A stretch of DNA of 49,657 bases from an uncultured Spirochaetales bacterium (GCA_949285145.1 CASDXQ010000008.1:1-49657), one strand, 5' to 3'. Shown: positions 1 through 8,984, counted from the stretch's first letter. A program made the numbers and translations. The notes: generated by a model from the sequence alone, not told the origin.

Positions 1-336
1 TGTCCGTCCTTTAGTTTTTGTGTGGTATCTGAACTTTAGAACGCACATGCTCTTCTTTTCAATCTAGCTCTTCATCCCATATCTTTCCGTGAAGAACCTG
101 TTTTTTTTACTCTTTTTTTGTCGCTTCTGACGCATACAGAAGCGATGAATTCCGAGATATCTGCGCTTTTCTGTGATTCCGGCAATATTTATGATTGCGC
201 TTTTGCGTTTGCCGGGTATGTTGGATGAAATATTGTCGTTTTGTTTTATTTTTTTAATTTTTATTAACAATCATTTGGATTATTTGTGGATTTGCTAAAG
301 ATTTCCTTTTAAATCTTTCAATATAATAAGATTTTG

Positions 337-365
337 TTGACAGATGGGAAAAGCGCACTTAAGCT
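337..365 (+). promoter_or_regulatory. Probable gdhA promoter
   Basis: A perfect -35 box TTGACA (337-342), a 17-nt spacer and a weak -10 TAAGCT (360-365) place a transcription start near 372, just before the ribosome binding site of gdhA. Positions 1-336 are AT-rich. I see no convincing gene or RNA there. Confidence 0.5.
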
Positions 366-388
366 GATGATACAAGGAGATGGTAGTT

Positions 389-1726
389 ATGTACGATCTT
401 GAATCTTTTATCGGCGATCTGAAGCGCAGGAATCCAAGTCAGGATGAGTTCATTCAGGCAGTGGAGGAAGTCGTCGCCTCCGTAATCGATGTGGTGAATG
501 AGAATCCGCAGTATATCAGGAACAAGATACTGGAGCGCATAAGTGAACCCGACAGGGTCATCTCCTTCAAGGTGGAATGGGAAGATGACAGTGGAGATGT
601 GCAGGTGAACAGAGGCTACAGGGTGCAGTTCAACAATGCACTGGGGCCTTATAAAGGAGGACTCCGTTTCCATTCATCCGTCACGCTGGGCTCTCTCAAG
701 TTCCTGGGTTTCGAACAGACTTTCAAGAATGCCCTCACCAGCCTTCCCATGGGGGGCGGAAAAGGCGGCAGCGATTTCTCGCCGCGCGGAAAGAGCGATG
801 CCGAAATACTACGTTTCTGCCGCTCGTTCATGACCGAGCTTTACAAGTACATCGGTCCCGATACCGATGTTCCCGCCGGGGATATCGGAGTAGGTGGAAG
901 GGAGATAGGCTTCCTCTATGGTCAGTACAAGAGGATAAAAGGCGAGAACACAGGTGTTCTCACCGGTAAAGGTCCGGGCTGGGGCGGCAGTCTCATCCGT
1001 CCCGAGGCGACAGGCTTCGGCACAATGTATTTTGCAGACAACATTCTTGGGAATATCGGTGATTCCATCAGGGGAAAGAGAATCGCGGTATCCGGTTTCG
1101 GCAATGTCGCATGGGGTGCTGTGATGAAGGCAACGCAGCTCGGTGCGAAGGTTGTCACGATTTCCGGCCCTGACGGCTATATACTTGATGAAGACGGTAT
1201 AAACACTCCGGAGAAGACAGCTTTCATGCTTCAGCTCAGGGCCAGCAACAATGATATCGTGAAACCGTATGCACAGCGTTTCAAGGCCCAGTTCGTACCT
1301 GGAAGAAAACCGTGGGAAGTTCCTGTCGACATGGCATTCCCGTGTGCCATCCAGAATGAGCTTTCCCTGGAAGATGCGAAGACTCTTGTCTCGAACGGAT
1401 GCAAGTATGTGATAGAGACCTCAAACATGGGTGTGTGCGCCGATGCCGCACAGTATCTCATAGACAAGAGAATAACACTTGCTCCGGGCAAGGCTGCAAA
1501 CGCCGGCGGCGTTGCGGTCTCCGGTCTTGAGATGAGCCAGAACGCACAGCACCTTTTCTGGACGAAGGAAGAGGTTGATTCAAGGCTTAAGCATATCATG
1601 AGCGAGATTCATGCTTCCTGTGTCAGGGAAGGAGTAGAAGACGATGGCTATATAAACTATGTGAAGGGTGCGAATATCGCAGGCTTCAAGAAAGTCGCCG
1701 ATGCCATGTGCCAGCTCGGCTATTGA
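389..1726 (+). CDS. gdhA: NADP-type glutamate dehydrogenase
   Basis: Catalyses reversible reductive amination of 2-oxoglutarate with ammonium to glutamate in the cytoplasm. The 445-residue length fits the hexameric small-subunit family. Visible hallmarks are the glycine-rich PMGGGKGG segment with the catalytic lysine region (about residue 120), the substrate segment PAGDIGVGGREIG, and a Rossmann nucleotide site GFGNVAWG near residue 235. An ATG at 380 overlaps the AAGGAG ribosome binding site (374-379). The ATG at 389 sits 9 nt after that site and is the better start. It is monocistronic and ends in a strong hairpin terminator. Confidence 0.95.
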   Translation: MYDLESFIGDLKRRNPSQDEFIQAVEEVVASVIDVVNENPQYIRNKILERISEPDRVISFKVEWEDDSGDVQVNRGYRVQFNNALGPYKGGLRFHSSVTLGSLKFLGFEQTFKNALTSLPMGGGKGGSDFSPRGKSDAEILRFCRSFMTELYKYIGPDTDVPAGDIGVGGREIGFLYGQYKRIKGENTGVLTGKGPGWGGSLIRPEATGFGTMYFADNILGNIGDSIRGKRIAVSGFGNVAWGAVMKATQLGAKVVTISGPDGYILDEDGINTPEKTAFMLQLRASNNDIVKPYAQRFKAQFVPGRKPWEVPVDMAFPCAIQNELSLEDAKTLVSNGCKYVIETSNMGVCADAAQYLIDKRITLAPGKAANAGGVAVSGLEMSQNAQHLFWTKEEVDSRLKHIMSEIHASCVREGVEDDGYINYVKGANIAGFKKVADAMCQLGY

Positions 1727-1745
1727 TGTTTTTCATTATCTTTTC

Positions 1746-1775
1746 AACAGACAGCGATCCTGCTGTCTGTTTTTT
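1746..1775 (+). terminator. Rho-independent terminator of gdhA
   Basis: AACAGACAGC pairs with GCTGTCTGTT across a 6-nt loop and is followed by a run of T. The first 23-nt repeat unit begins at 1776, immediately after the T run. Confidence 0.85.
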
Positions 1776-1844
1776 GCCAACTGTGGTAATGAAATTCCGC
1801 CAAGTCCGGTAATGAAAATGCGCCAACTGCGGTAATATATTGAA
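1776..1844 (+). repeat. Array of three 23-nt repeat units upstream of DUF4143 ATPase 1
   Basis: Three units begin at 1776, 1799 and 1822. Each opens with GCCAA(C/G)T and carries GGTAAT 9 nt later, so the period is exactly 23 nt. The last unit runs into the -35 box of the ATPase promoter. Units 2 and 3 are repeated almost exactly after the gene, at 3180. The spacing and promoter overlap suggest an operator or iteron-like protein-binding array. No CRISPR-style spacers are present. Confidence 0.85.
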
Positions 1845-1868
1845 TTTTTACTTATCTTATAATAAAAT
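1840..1868 (+). promoter_or_regulatory. Leaderless promoter of DUF4143 ATPase 1
   Basis: -35 TTGAAT (1840-1845), a 17-nt spacer and -10 TAAAAT (1863-1868) lie only 6 nt before the ATG at 1875. There is no Shine-Dalgarno sequence, so the transcript should start at or beside the start codon. The -35 is inside the third repeat unit. Confidence 0.65.
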
Positions 1869-1874
1869 ATATTT

Positions 1875-3155
1875 ATGAGTAAAAATTATGTTCCAAGATT
1901 GGCTGATGAACTGTTAAAACTTCATCTGGAAAGCAGCGGTGCCGTTCTTATCGAAGGAGCAAAATGGTGTGGAAAGACGACATGTGCCAGGCAGGCGGTA
2001 AAAAGCATTGCGGATCTGGGTGATCCTGATAAGGAAGATGAATATCTGGCTATGGCAGATATTGCTCCATCAAAAATTCTGGAAGGAGAACGGCCCCGGC
2101 TTATTGATGAATGGCAGCGGATCCCGAAGCTTTGGGACTCTGTCCGTGTGCAGGTTGACAGGCTTGGAGGTTTTGGCCATTTTGTCCTGACGGGATCTGC
2201 CTCTCCTTTGAGAAGGGATGAGGATAAGAGAAGGCACAGCGGTACAGGCAGGATATCCCGTCTTCTCATGTACCCGTTCACACTTCTGGAATCAGGAGAC
2301 TCCGACGGTTCGGTAAGTTTGAGAAAGCTTTTTGCAGGGGAAGGTGAAATTGACGGGTTCAATCCGATTGATATAGACAGGCTTGCCTTTCTCTGTTGCC
2401 GCGGGGGATGGCCTGCAGTGTGCTGTGCCGGGAATATCAGTGACAGGGCTGCTCTGATGGCGGCAAAGTCTTATGTCGATGCAATCTGTTCAAGAGAAGT
2501 GGATATGACAGATGATGTGGTTTTCGATTCACATAAAATGAGACAGTTTCTTCGTTCCTATGCAAGAATGACAGGTTCTCAGCAACCTGTTTCCCAGATG
2601 GTCAGAGATATTCCCTCTTCTTTTTCCGAGAAAACGGCTTATTCGTATAACAGTCTTCTTAAGAGAATTTTTGCTGTGGATGATATGAGTGCATGGAATG
2701 TAAACCTGCGTTCCCGTACGGCCGTCAGAACATCCGACACTCATTATTTCTGTGATCCTTCCATTGCTGCTGCCGCTCTGGGCATAGGGCCGGGTGATCT
2801 TATAAATGATCTGAAGACTTTCGGCTTCATATTCGAAAATCTGTGTGTACGGGACCTCCGTGTATACAGCTCCGTTCTTGGCGGTACTGTTTTTCATTAT
2901 CGCGACAAATCGGATCTTGAATGTGATGCTGTCGTTCACCTTGAAAACGGTAAATTCGGTCTAATAGAAATAAAACTCGGCGGGAAAGAAGCAATTGAAT
3001 ATGCAGCAAAAACTCTCAAGGAATTGGAAGGGCGTATTGATAAGGAAAAAATGGGATCTCCTTCATTTCTCATGGTTCTTACTGGTGTCGGTTCTTATGC
3101 CTGGCGGAGGGAAGATGGTGTGTTTGTCGTCCCGGTAAGTACTCTTGGTGTTTGA
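1875..3155 (+). CDS. AAA-type ATPase with DUF4143 / PD-(D/E)XK-like C-terminus (copy 1)
   Basis: A 426-residue predicted cytoplasmic ATPase. A Walker A motif GAKWCGKT lies at residues 28-35 and a Walker B-like LIDEW at 76-80. The C-terminal half matches DUF4143 proteins and contains a spaced D...EIKLG signature (about residues 347-370) typical of a PD-(D/E)XK nuclease fold; whether it cuts DNA is unknown. It is clearly paralogous to the gene at 22330, sharing the Walker motifs, HSGTGRI, the FADPS/FCDPS region and EIKLG. The ATG has no ribosome binding site and follows a leaderless promoter. Direct copies of the upstream repeats flank it on the 3' side. The physiological role of the family is not established to my knowledge. 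Confidence 0.85.
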   Translation: MSKNYVPRLADELLKLHLESSGAVLIEGAKWCGKTTCARQAVKSIADLGDPDKEDEYLAMADIAPSKILEGERPRLIDEWQRIPKLWDSVRVQVDRLGGFGHFVLTGSASPLRRDEDKRRHSGTGRISRLLMYPFTLLESGDSDGSVSLRKLFAGEGEIDGFNPIDIDRLAFLCCRGGWPAVCCAGNISDRAALMAAKSYVDAICSREVDMTDDVVFDSHKMRQFLRSYARMTGSQQPVSQMVRDIPSSFSEKTAYSYNSLLKRIFAVDDMSAWNVNLRSRTAVRTSDTHYFCDPSIAAAALGIGPGDLINDLKTFGFIFENLCVRDLRVYSSVLGGTVFHYRDKSDLECDAVVHLENGKFGLIEIKLGGKEAIEYAAKTLKELEGRIDKEKMGSPSFLMVLTGVGSYAWRREDGVFVVPVSTLGV

Positions 3156-3179
3156 CCTCAACTTCCACACCGAAAATTC

Positions 3180-3225
3180 GCCAAGTCCGGTAATGAAAAT
3201 GCGCCAACTGCGGTAATATTTTTGA
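3180..3225 (+). repeat. 3' copy of the 23-nt repeats flanking DUF4143 ATPase 1
   Basis: Units starting at 3180 and 3203 match the upstream units at 1799 and 1822 over about 40 nt and then diverge. A degenerate unit may precede them (about 3157-3179, sharing CAACT and GAAA-TTC). Together the two copies form direct repeats bracketing the ATPase. No gene with a recognisable promoter follows this copy; the next gene is on the opposite strand. Confidence 0.85.
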
Positions 3226-3327
3226 TTTTTCTTTGTAATGTAAACAATTATATTTTGCTCAAATTGAAGCTTGTTCTTTATGTTTTTTAGTGTTGGAAAT
3301 TTCTTGTTTTATTACAGCGAAGAAACA

Positions 3328-3360
3328 CAGCGCTCCTGTTTTTTTGTTCCGGGAGCGCTG
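3328..3360. terminator. Hairpin, possible bidirectional terminator
   Basis: CAGCGCTCC pairs with GGAGCGCTG (9 bp) around a T-rich 15-nt loop. It lies between the ATPase and the converging nitroreductase remnant. The flanking T tracts are weak on both sides. Confidence 0.5.
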
Positions 3361-3372
3361 AGGATTTTGTTT

Positions 3373-4114
3373 TCACTCATTCTCTTCTTCAAACCAGGGA
3401 GAGAGGAATATCTTTGTGCTTCTGTTCATCTCCGCCATAAAATCGGAAGTGTATTTTTTGTTGAAATAACGATCCCCGTAGGTTCCCTTGTTGTCAAGCG
3501 GAAGTGTTTTGTTCTCCCTTGAGAAATCCTCCTGGTTTTTATACATCTTCTCCATCATCTCATATGTGATCTCGGGATATTCATCCGTGAAATAGAAAGC
3601 ATCGTTGTCGGGACGGGGAAGGAGAGGTGCCTTTATCTCTTCTTTCGGATAACCGATGACGAGAAGACATGCGGGAGCTGCGAAAGCGGGGAGATGGAAT
3701 GCTTCTTTCACCGTCTCATAATTTTCTATTATGTCCCCGATATAGCAGGATCTCAGGCCGAGGCTCTCGGCTGCAAGCACGCAGGTCTGAGCCGCAGCCA
3801 TCGCATCCTGCATCCCCAGATGGAAGTCTCCGATGCCGGGCTTCCTTATCGGCTTGCCGAATTTCTCATCACATTTCGAGCCTTTGAAATACTCAATCCA
3901 TTTGTGAGTGTCAGAGAGGAAAAAATAGACAAGAGGTGCTTTTGCGATGAATCTTTTCGGGGTCTCTTACTCTTATCATGGACCACAGCTGCATGTTGCC
4001 GCCGCTGGGGGCGCGCAGTGTCATTGTAAGCAGTTTATCCTCAACTTCCTTCTCAACAGGACGGGATGCAAATGTACGGTAACTTCTTCTTTTGAGTATC
4101 ACATCATCGAACAT
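3373..4114 (-). pseudogene. Nitroreductase-family flavoprotein, frameshifted
   Basis: The N-terminal part starts at the ATG at 4114 behind a strong AAAGGAGG site and reads ILKRRSYRTFASRPV and APSGGNMQLW, the FMN-binding start of nitroreductases. After DPEKIH (about 3945) it runs into a stop at 3911-3913. The missing middle is present in another frame (AKAPLVYFFLSDTHKW...), which continues through AAESLGLRSCYIGDI and VIGYPKEE to 3373. Joined together, the two frames give a normal protein of about 245 residues. One net single-base frameshift therefore separates two otherwise intact halves. The damage looks recent, or it could be a sequencing error. Confidence 0.8.
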
Positions 4115-4313
4115 GGATGTTCCTCCTTTGATTCGTTGTCTTTCATATTATTGTTTTTTCTTTGACTGTTGGAAAAGTAGGATATTGTATGTAACTTTTA
4201 GCTGAACTATTTGCATAGTGTGACACTTTCAAATCGGTACGCCGGTTGAACGATACTTCTGACTGTTACCATGTTTTTTGCTGTTTCTCTCTGCTGTTTG
4301 AAAAATCTACAGA

Positions 4314-4964
4314 TTATTTTTGATTCAATGCGGCGTGTTGACAAATCCATGATTTCACCAATATATTGTGAGTAGAGGCGGTAACATCTGATGGCAATTG
4401 CAGCCTAACAGAAAGTGCCGCCTTAGAATTATCTAAATCATTCCAGTAAATAAGAAGTCCTTTCTTAATCCAGTTTTGAAGCTGTTGTACGGGCCGTCCG
4501 TATATGCTGCTGATTAGATTCACTTCAATATTCTGTGTTGCGCCCAGTTTTGTAGACAGACTGATCATCACAGGAGTATTCTGCTTATCAAGAACGGAGT
4601 GGACAGATACAATAGAATTGTTTCTTGTCGCGGATTTGAAAACATACAGAGGGTCTGCAAGATTATCCGCTATATGACTGATTATCTTTTTATCAATACT
4701 GTAGCTATGTCCGTGCTTTTCGTTTTTGCCAAGATAGGTGGCATGTGCAAGTTTGTCTCTGTATGCGATCACAGGAAGATCGGGAAGAGACAGAAGTCTG
4801 AAAATATATGGCGTTGACGGGTATGCATTCGGTCGTCCTATGTCAGCTTCGCACAGGCTTTCTATTTCTTCCCTGACTGATGAAGGACAGACTGACTGGA
4901 AATATCTGTCGTCATTATTAAGTTTCACTTTGTTGCCGGCATCTGTTTTATGTTTGTCTTCCAC
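4314..4964 (-). CDS. Orphan MuF-C-like domain protein
   Basis: A 216-residue protein starting at a GTG (4964) 6 nt behind a GGAGG site. Residues from about 80 to 170 (DKKIISHIADNLADP, then VFKSATR, a VNLISSIYGR block and WIKKGLLIYWND) resemble the MuF-C domain found at the C-terminus of phage MuF capsid-associated proteins and in phage polyvalent or toxin-like proteins. The match is from memory of family patterns, not a search. No phage genes adjoin it and no immunity gene is obvious. It could be a domesticated phage fragment, a stand-alone effector or a defence-related protein. Confidence 0.55.
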   Translation of the reverse strand: MEDKHKTDAGNKVKLNNDDRYFQSVCPSSVREEIESLCEADIGRPNAYPSTPYIFRLLSLPDLPVIAYRDKLAHATYLGKNEKHGHSYSIDKKIISHIADNLADPLYVFKSATRNNSIVSVHSVLDKQNTPVMISLSTKLGATQNIEVNLISSIYGRPVQQLQNWIKKGLLIYWNDLDNSKAALSVRLQLPSDVTASTHNILVKSWICQHAALNQK

Positions 4965-5126
4965 GAAGATCCTCCATGTATGATTTTTACGGTTCCATAT
5001 TCCAATACACGCAAATCACCGGTTCCAGCTAAAGCGGGGCATCGTGTAATGGGAAGAGAAGGGGGAGATGTTTGTTTTTTTTCTTGTTCCGCTGCCGCTT
5101 TTTCCTTTCTGAAAGGAATTGGAATC

Positions 5127-5155
5127 TTGAAAGGAGGCGATAGTAGAGCTATTAT
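5127..5155 (+). promoter_or_regulatory. nifJ promoter
   Basis: -35 TTGAAA (5127-5132), an exact 17-nt spacer and -10 TATTAT (5150-5155). Just downstream, AGCTGT (5162-5167) and ACAGCT (5179-5184) form an inverted repeat in the predicted 5' leader, which could be an operator or a small hairpin. Confidence 0.65.
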
Positions 5156-5218
5156 TACTTTAGCTGTGTCCTTTGGTTACAGCTGAATTTTCAAATCCAA
5201 ACGCGTACGGAGAAAAAG

Positions 5219-8200
5219 ATGGCTAAAAAGTATGTAACAATTGATGGCAACACCGCTGCTGCTCATATTGCCTATGCATTCAGCGATGTAGCTGCTATCT
5301 ACCCCATCACTCCTTCCTCCCCGATGGCTGAGTATTCAGAACAGTGGGCTTCAATGGGAAGGGAGAACCTTTGGGGAAGACAGGTAGACGTAATGGAAAT
5401 GCAGTCAGAGGCTGGTGCTGCCGGTGCAGTTCACGGCTCCCTCGTTGCAGGTGCCCTCACCACAACATTCACTGCATCCCAGGGTCTTCTTCTCATGATT
5501 CCGAACATGTTCAAGATCGCAGGCGAGATGCTCCCTTGTGTCTTCCATGTATCTGCACGTTCAATCGCTGCACAGTCTCTGTCAATCTTCGGAGACCACT
5601 CTGACGTCATGGCATGCCGCCAGACCGGTTTTGCAATGACATGTGCTTCCTCAATCCAGGAAACAATGGATATGGCTCTCGTCGCTCATCTTTCAACACT
5701 TGAGGCAGAGGTGCCGTTCCTTAACTTCTTTGACGGTTTCAGAACATCCCACGAGATCCAGAAGGTCGAGGAGATCTCCTACGACGATATCAGGACTCTG
5801 GTTGACGAGAAGCTCATCGCAAGATTCCGCTCAAGAGCCCAGAAGCCGGAAAAGCCGCAGATTCACGTGGCAAGCCAGAACGAGGACGTTTACTTCCAGG
5901 GCCGTGAATCTTCAAACAAGTATTATGATGCAGTGCCTTCCATCGTCCAGAAGTACATGGACAAGGTAGCTGCCCTGACAGGCAGACAGTATCATCTGTT
6001 TGACTATGTCGGTGCTCCCGATGCGACAGATGTCGTCATCGTCATGGGCTCTGCTGCCGATACATTCGGCTGGGCTGTTGACTACATCAACGCAAGAGGC
6101 GGCAAGGTCGGTCTTGTCAAGGTACGCCTCTATCGTCCCTTCTCTGCCGAAGCTCTTGTTGCAGCTATTCCTCAGACAGTCAAGAGAATTGCAGTCATGG
6201 ACAGGACAAAGGAACCGGGTTCACTCGGTGAACCTCTCTTCCTCGATGTGGTGGCCGCTCTCAATGCAGAAGGCAGAAACGGCATCAAGGTCATCGGCGG
6301 CCGCTATGGTCTTTCTTCCAAGGACTTCACACCGAGCCATGCAAAGGCTGTTTATGACTTCCTTGCAACAAAGGACGCATTCCACGGCTTCACAGTCGGT
6401 ATCAACGATGATGTCACACACAAGTCAATTCCTGTAAACGACATCATCAACGTAACTCCGAAGGGAGTTGTAAGCTGCATGTTCTACGGTCTCGGTTCTG
6501 ACGGTACTGTCGGTGCCAACAAGAACTCCATCAAGATCATCGGCGACAACACAAACCAGAATGCCCAGGCTTACTTCGCATATGACTCGAAGAAGTCAGG
6601 CGGTATCACGATTTCCCACCTGAGATTCGGCGAAGGCAATCTCGACATGCCGTGGCTCATTGACCATGCCGATTTCGTCGCATGCCACAACCCGGCATAC
6701 ATCGGCCGCTATGACATGCTCGACACTCTCAAGGAAGGCGGTGTGTTCCTTCTCAACAGCGCAATTCCTTCTGACGAGGTTTTCGAACATCTGCCGCGCC
6801 ATGATCAGGAGATCATCATCAACAGGAAGATCCGTTTCTACAACATCAATGCTCTTGCAATTGCACAGAAGGCAGGTCTCGGCACAAGGATCAACACAGT
6901 CATGCAGGCTGCATTCTTCAAGATCTGCGGTGTCCTTCCCGAGGATGAGGCAATCGACCTTATCAAGAAGTACATCAAGAAGACCTTCCTCAAGAAAGGT
7001 GAAGATGTCGTAAACAAGAACTGGGCTGCTGTTGACGGAGCTTCCGAAGCTCTTGTCGAGGTCAAGGTTCCTGCAGTCATCACAAAGAGTCTTGAGCCGA
7101 AGAAGCTCATTCCGGATGATGCAAGCGACTTCGCAAAGCACAACATCCTTCCGATCATGCACCTCAAGGGAAATGACATTCCTGTATCCTGCATGAGCGT
7201 TGACGGTACACTTCCTTCAGGTACATCCAAGCTTGAGAAGAGAGGCGTTGCAGCCTTTGTTCCTCACTGGGATTCCTCAAAGTGTATCCAGTGCAATCAG
7301 TGTGTTCAGTCCTGTCCGCACGCAGCAATCCGTGCAAAGCAGATCACACCGGCAGACATGGAGAAGGCTCCTTCTACATTCCATGCAATCAAATCAAACA
7401 CAAAGAACGAGAGAGACCTCCTCTTCAAGATTCAGGTCTACACAGAAGACTGCCAGGGCTGCGGAGTCTGTGTTGAAGCCTGTCCTGCAAAGGAGAAGGC
7501 ACTTTCAATGGTTGACGTTGAAGGCGAGAGAGCAGCAGGTGAAATCGAGAACTGCGAGTTCTTCGAGAACCTCACATATGACAACCTCGATGGTCTCAAC
7601 ATGAACACCGTGAAGGGTCTGCAGTTCAAGCAGCCTCTTTTCGAGTTCAGCGGTGCATGTGCAGGCTGCGGTGAGACACCTTATGTCAAGATGCTTTCCC
7701 AGATCTGCGGAGAGAGAGCTGTCATTGCCAACGCAACCGGCTGTTCTTCAATCTATTCCGGTACATACCCGACAATTCCTTACACAAAGAGAGCCGACGG
7801 ACGCGGTCCGGCATGGGGCAACTCACTCTTTGAGGATAACGCCGAATATGGTCTCGGCATGAGACTTGCCATCGATTCCAACAGAGGTCTTCTCAAGGCA
7901 AAGTGCGATGCTCTCATGGCAAAGGGCTGTTCTGCAGAGCTCAAGGCTGCGATCGAGAAGTGCTACGGCCTCTGGGATGACATGACAGAAGCTTCCATCA
8001 CGGCACAGAATGAGCTTCAGGCTGTTCTTGCAAAGGAGAAGGCTGCAGATGCAGAGTCTCAGGCTCTTCTGGACAAGATCGTCGAGCTGCAGGACTACTT
8101 CGCTGACAAGAACGTCCTCATCATCGGCGGTGACGGATGGGCTTATGATATCGGATACGGCGGTGTTGACCATGTTGTCGCTTCCGGCAAGAACGTCACA

Positions 8201-8758
8201 ATCCTCGTTCTCGATACAGAGGTTTACTCCAACACAGGCGGACAGGCTTCAAAGTCAACTCCGCTCTCAGCCGTTGCGAAGTTCGCCAACTCCGGTAAGA
8301 AGCTCGGCAAGAAGAACATGGGCTTCATGTGCATGAGCTACGGCTATGTATATGTCGCATCCTGTGCTCTCGGCTACAACAGACAGCAGGCTCAGAAGTG
8401 TCTCCAGGAAGCAGTTGCTTACAAAGGACCTTCAATCGTGTTCTGCTATGCTCCTTGTATCAACCACGGTATCAACATGAGATACTCACAGGTTGAGGCA
8501 AAGAAGGCTGTTGAGGCTGGCTACTGGCCGCTTTACCGCTTCAATCCTGAAGCAGAAGCAGGCAAGAGATTCACATGGGAGACAAAGCCTGCTACAGCTG
8601 ACTACGTCGAATTCATCAAGGGTGAGGTTCGCTACTCATCACTTTACAAGACAAATCCGGAGCATGCTGACGAGCTCTTCGCAAAGGCAGCTGCTGATGC
8701 AAAGGAACGCCTTGCATTCTATGAGAAGACCGGTGCTGTCATGGGTGAAATTCTCTAA
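5219..8758 (+). CDS. nifJ: Pyruvate:ferredoxin (flavodoxin) oxidoreductase
   Basis: A single-chain enzyme of 1179 residues, normal for the family. It oxidatively decarboxylates pyruvate to acetyl-CoA with CoA, CO2 and reduced ferredoxin, the central anaerobic pyruvate reaction. In order it shows the N-terminal thiamine-pyrophosphate pyrimidine-binding region (YPITPSSPMAEY), the CoA-binding middle, a two-[4Fe-4S] ferredoxin insert (CIQCNQC near residue 688 and CQGCGVC near 745), the third-cluster CAGCGETPY near 814 and the pyrophosphate-binding GGDGWAYDIGYGG near 965. The ATG follows GGAG. Codon use is strongly biased to a small codon set, as in highly expressed genes. The stop-codon region is tandemly duplicated. 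Confidence 0.97.
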   Translation: MAKKYVTIDGNTAAAHIAYAFSDVAAIYPITPSSPMAEYSEQWASMGRENLWGRQVDVMEMQSEAGAAGAVHGSLVAGALTTTFTASQGLLLMIPNMFKIAGEMLPCVFHVSARSIAAQSLSIFGDHSDVMACRQTGFAMTCASSIQETMDMALVAHLSTLEAEVPFLNFFDGFRTSHEIQKVEEISYDDIRTLVDEKLIARFRSRAQKPEKPQIHVASQNEDVYFQGRESSNKYYDAVPSIVQKYMDKVAALTGRQYHLFDYVGAPDATDVVIVMGSAADTFGWAVDYINARGGKVGLVKVRLYRPFSAEALVAAIPQTVKRIAVMDRTKEPGSLGEPLFLDVVAALNAEGRNGIKVIGGRYGLSSKDFTPSHAKAVYDFLATKDAFHGFTVGINDDVTHKSIPVNDIINVTPKGVVSCMFYGLGSDGTVGANKNSIKIIGDNTNQNAQAYFAYDSKKSGGITISHLRFGEGNLDMPWLIDHADFVACHNPAYIGRYDMLDTLKEGGVFLLNSAIPSDEVFEHLPRHDQEIIINRKIRFYNINALAIAQKAGLGTRINTVMQAAFFKICGVLPEDEAIDLIKKYIKKTFLKKGEDVVNKNWAAVDGASEALVEVKVPAVITKSLEPKKLIPDDASDFAKHNILPIMHLKGNDIPVSCMSVDGTLPSGTSKLEKRGVAAFVPHWDSSKCIQCNQCVQSCPHAAIRAKQITPADMEKAPSTFHAIKSNTKNERDLLFKIQVYTEDCQGCGVCVEACPAKEKALSMVDVEGERAAGEIENCEFFENLTYDNLDGLNMNTVKGLQFKQPLFEFSGACAGCGETPYVKMLSQICGERAVIANATGCSSIYSGTYPTIPYTKRADGRGPAWGNSLFEDNAEYGLGMRLAIDSNRGLLKAKCDALMAKGCSAELKAAIEKCYGLWDDMTEASITAQNELQAVLAKEKAADAESQALLDKIVELQDYFADKNVLIIGGDGWAYDIGYGGVDHVVASGKNVTILVLDTEVYSNTGGQASKSTPLSAVAKFANSGKKLGKKNMGFMCMSYGYVYVASCALGYNRQQAQKCLQEAVAYKGPSIVFCYAPCINHGINMRYSQVEAKKAVEAGYWPLYRFNPEAEAGKRFTWETKPATADYVEFIKGEVRYSSLYKTNPEHADELFAKAAADAKERLAFYEKTGAVMGEIL

Positions 8759-8780
8759 GTTGGGTGAAATTCTCTAAGTT
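8743..8780 (+). repeat. 19-nt tandem duplication over the nifJ stop codon
   Basis: The 19-mer GGGTGAAATTCTCTAAGTT occurs twice in direct succession (8743-8761 and 8762-8780). The first copy contains the last codons and TAA stop of nifJ; the second lies just outside the gene. This is what slipped-strand replication would leave. Confidence 0.95.
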
Positions 8781-8803
8781 CAGCTTTGAAAGCTTGAATG
8801 ACA

Positions 8804-8838
8804 CAATCCTCCTGAGCGTTATGCCCGGGAGGATTTTT
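8804..8838 (+). terminator. Rho-independent terminator of nifJ
   Basis: AATCCTCC pairs with GGAGGATT around a GC-rich loop and is followed by TTTT. Confidence 0.75.
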
Positions 8839-8984
8839 ATATGCGTGACTTTCAACCATATCTGTCTGAAAGTGGACATTCCGGTTTCTGTCTGAAGCTT
8901 CCTCTTCTCTGTCTGTCCTGATATAATCAGTCTCGTGAAGATTTTCCAGTATGGGGAAAATAGTAAAGAACAGAGGTTGGTTAT

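Noticed and set aside
64-270. 68-residue minus-strand open frame upstream of gdhA
   Set aside because: Composition is dominated by Lys, Arg and Ile from AT-rich DNA, with no ribosome site and no recognisable family.
1776-3225. CRISPR array or insertion sequence at the 23-nt repeats
   Set aside because: Units abut with no unique spacers, no cas or transposase gene is present, and no target-site duplication is visible. A regulatory or cassette-type repeat fits better.
3911-3960. Programmed frameshift in the nitroreductase
   Set aside because: No slippery heptamer followed by a hairpin or pseudoknot is evident, and the family does not use recoding.
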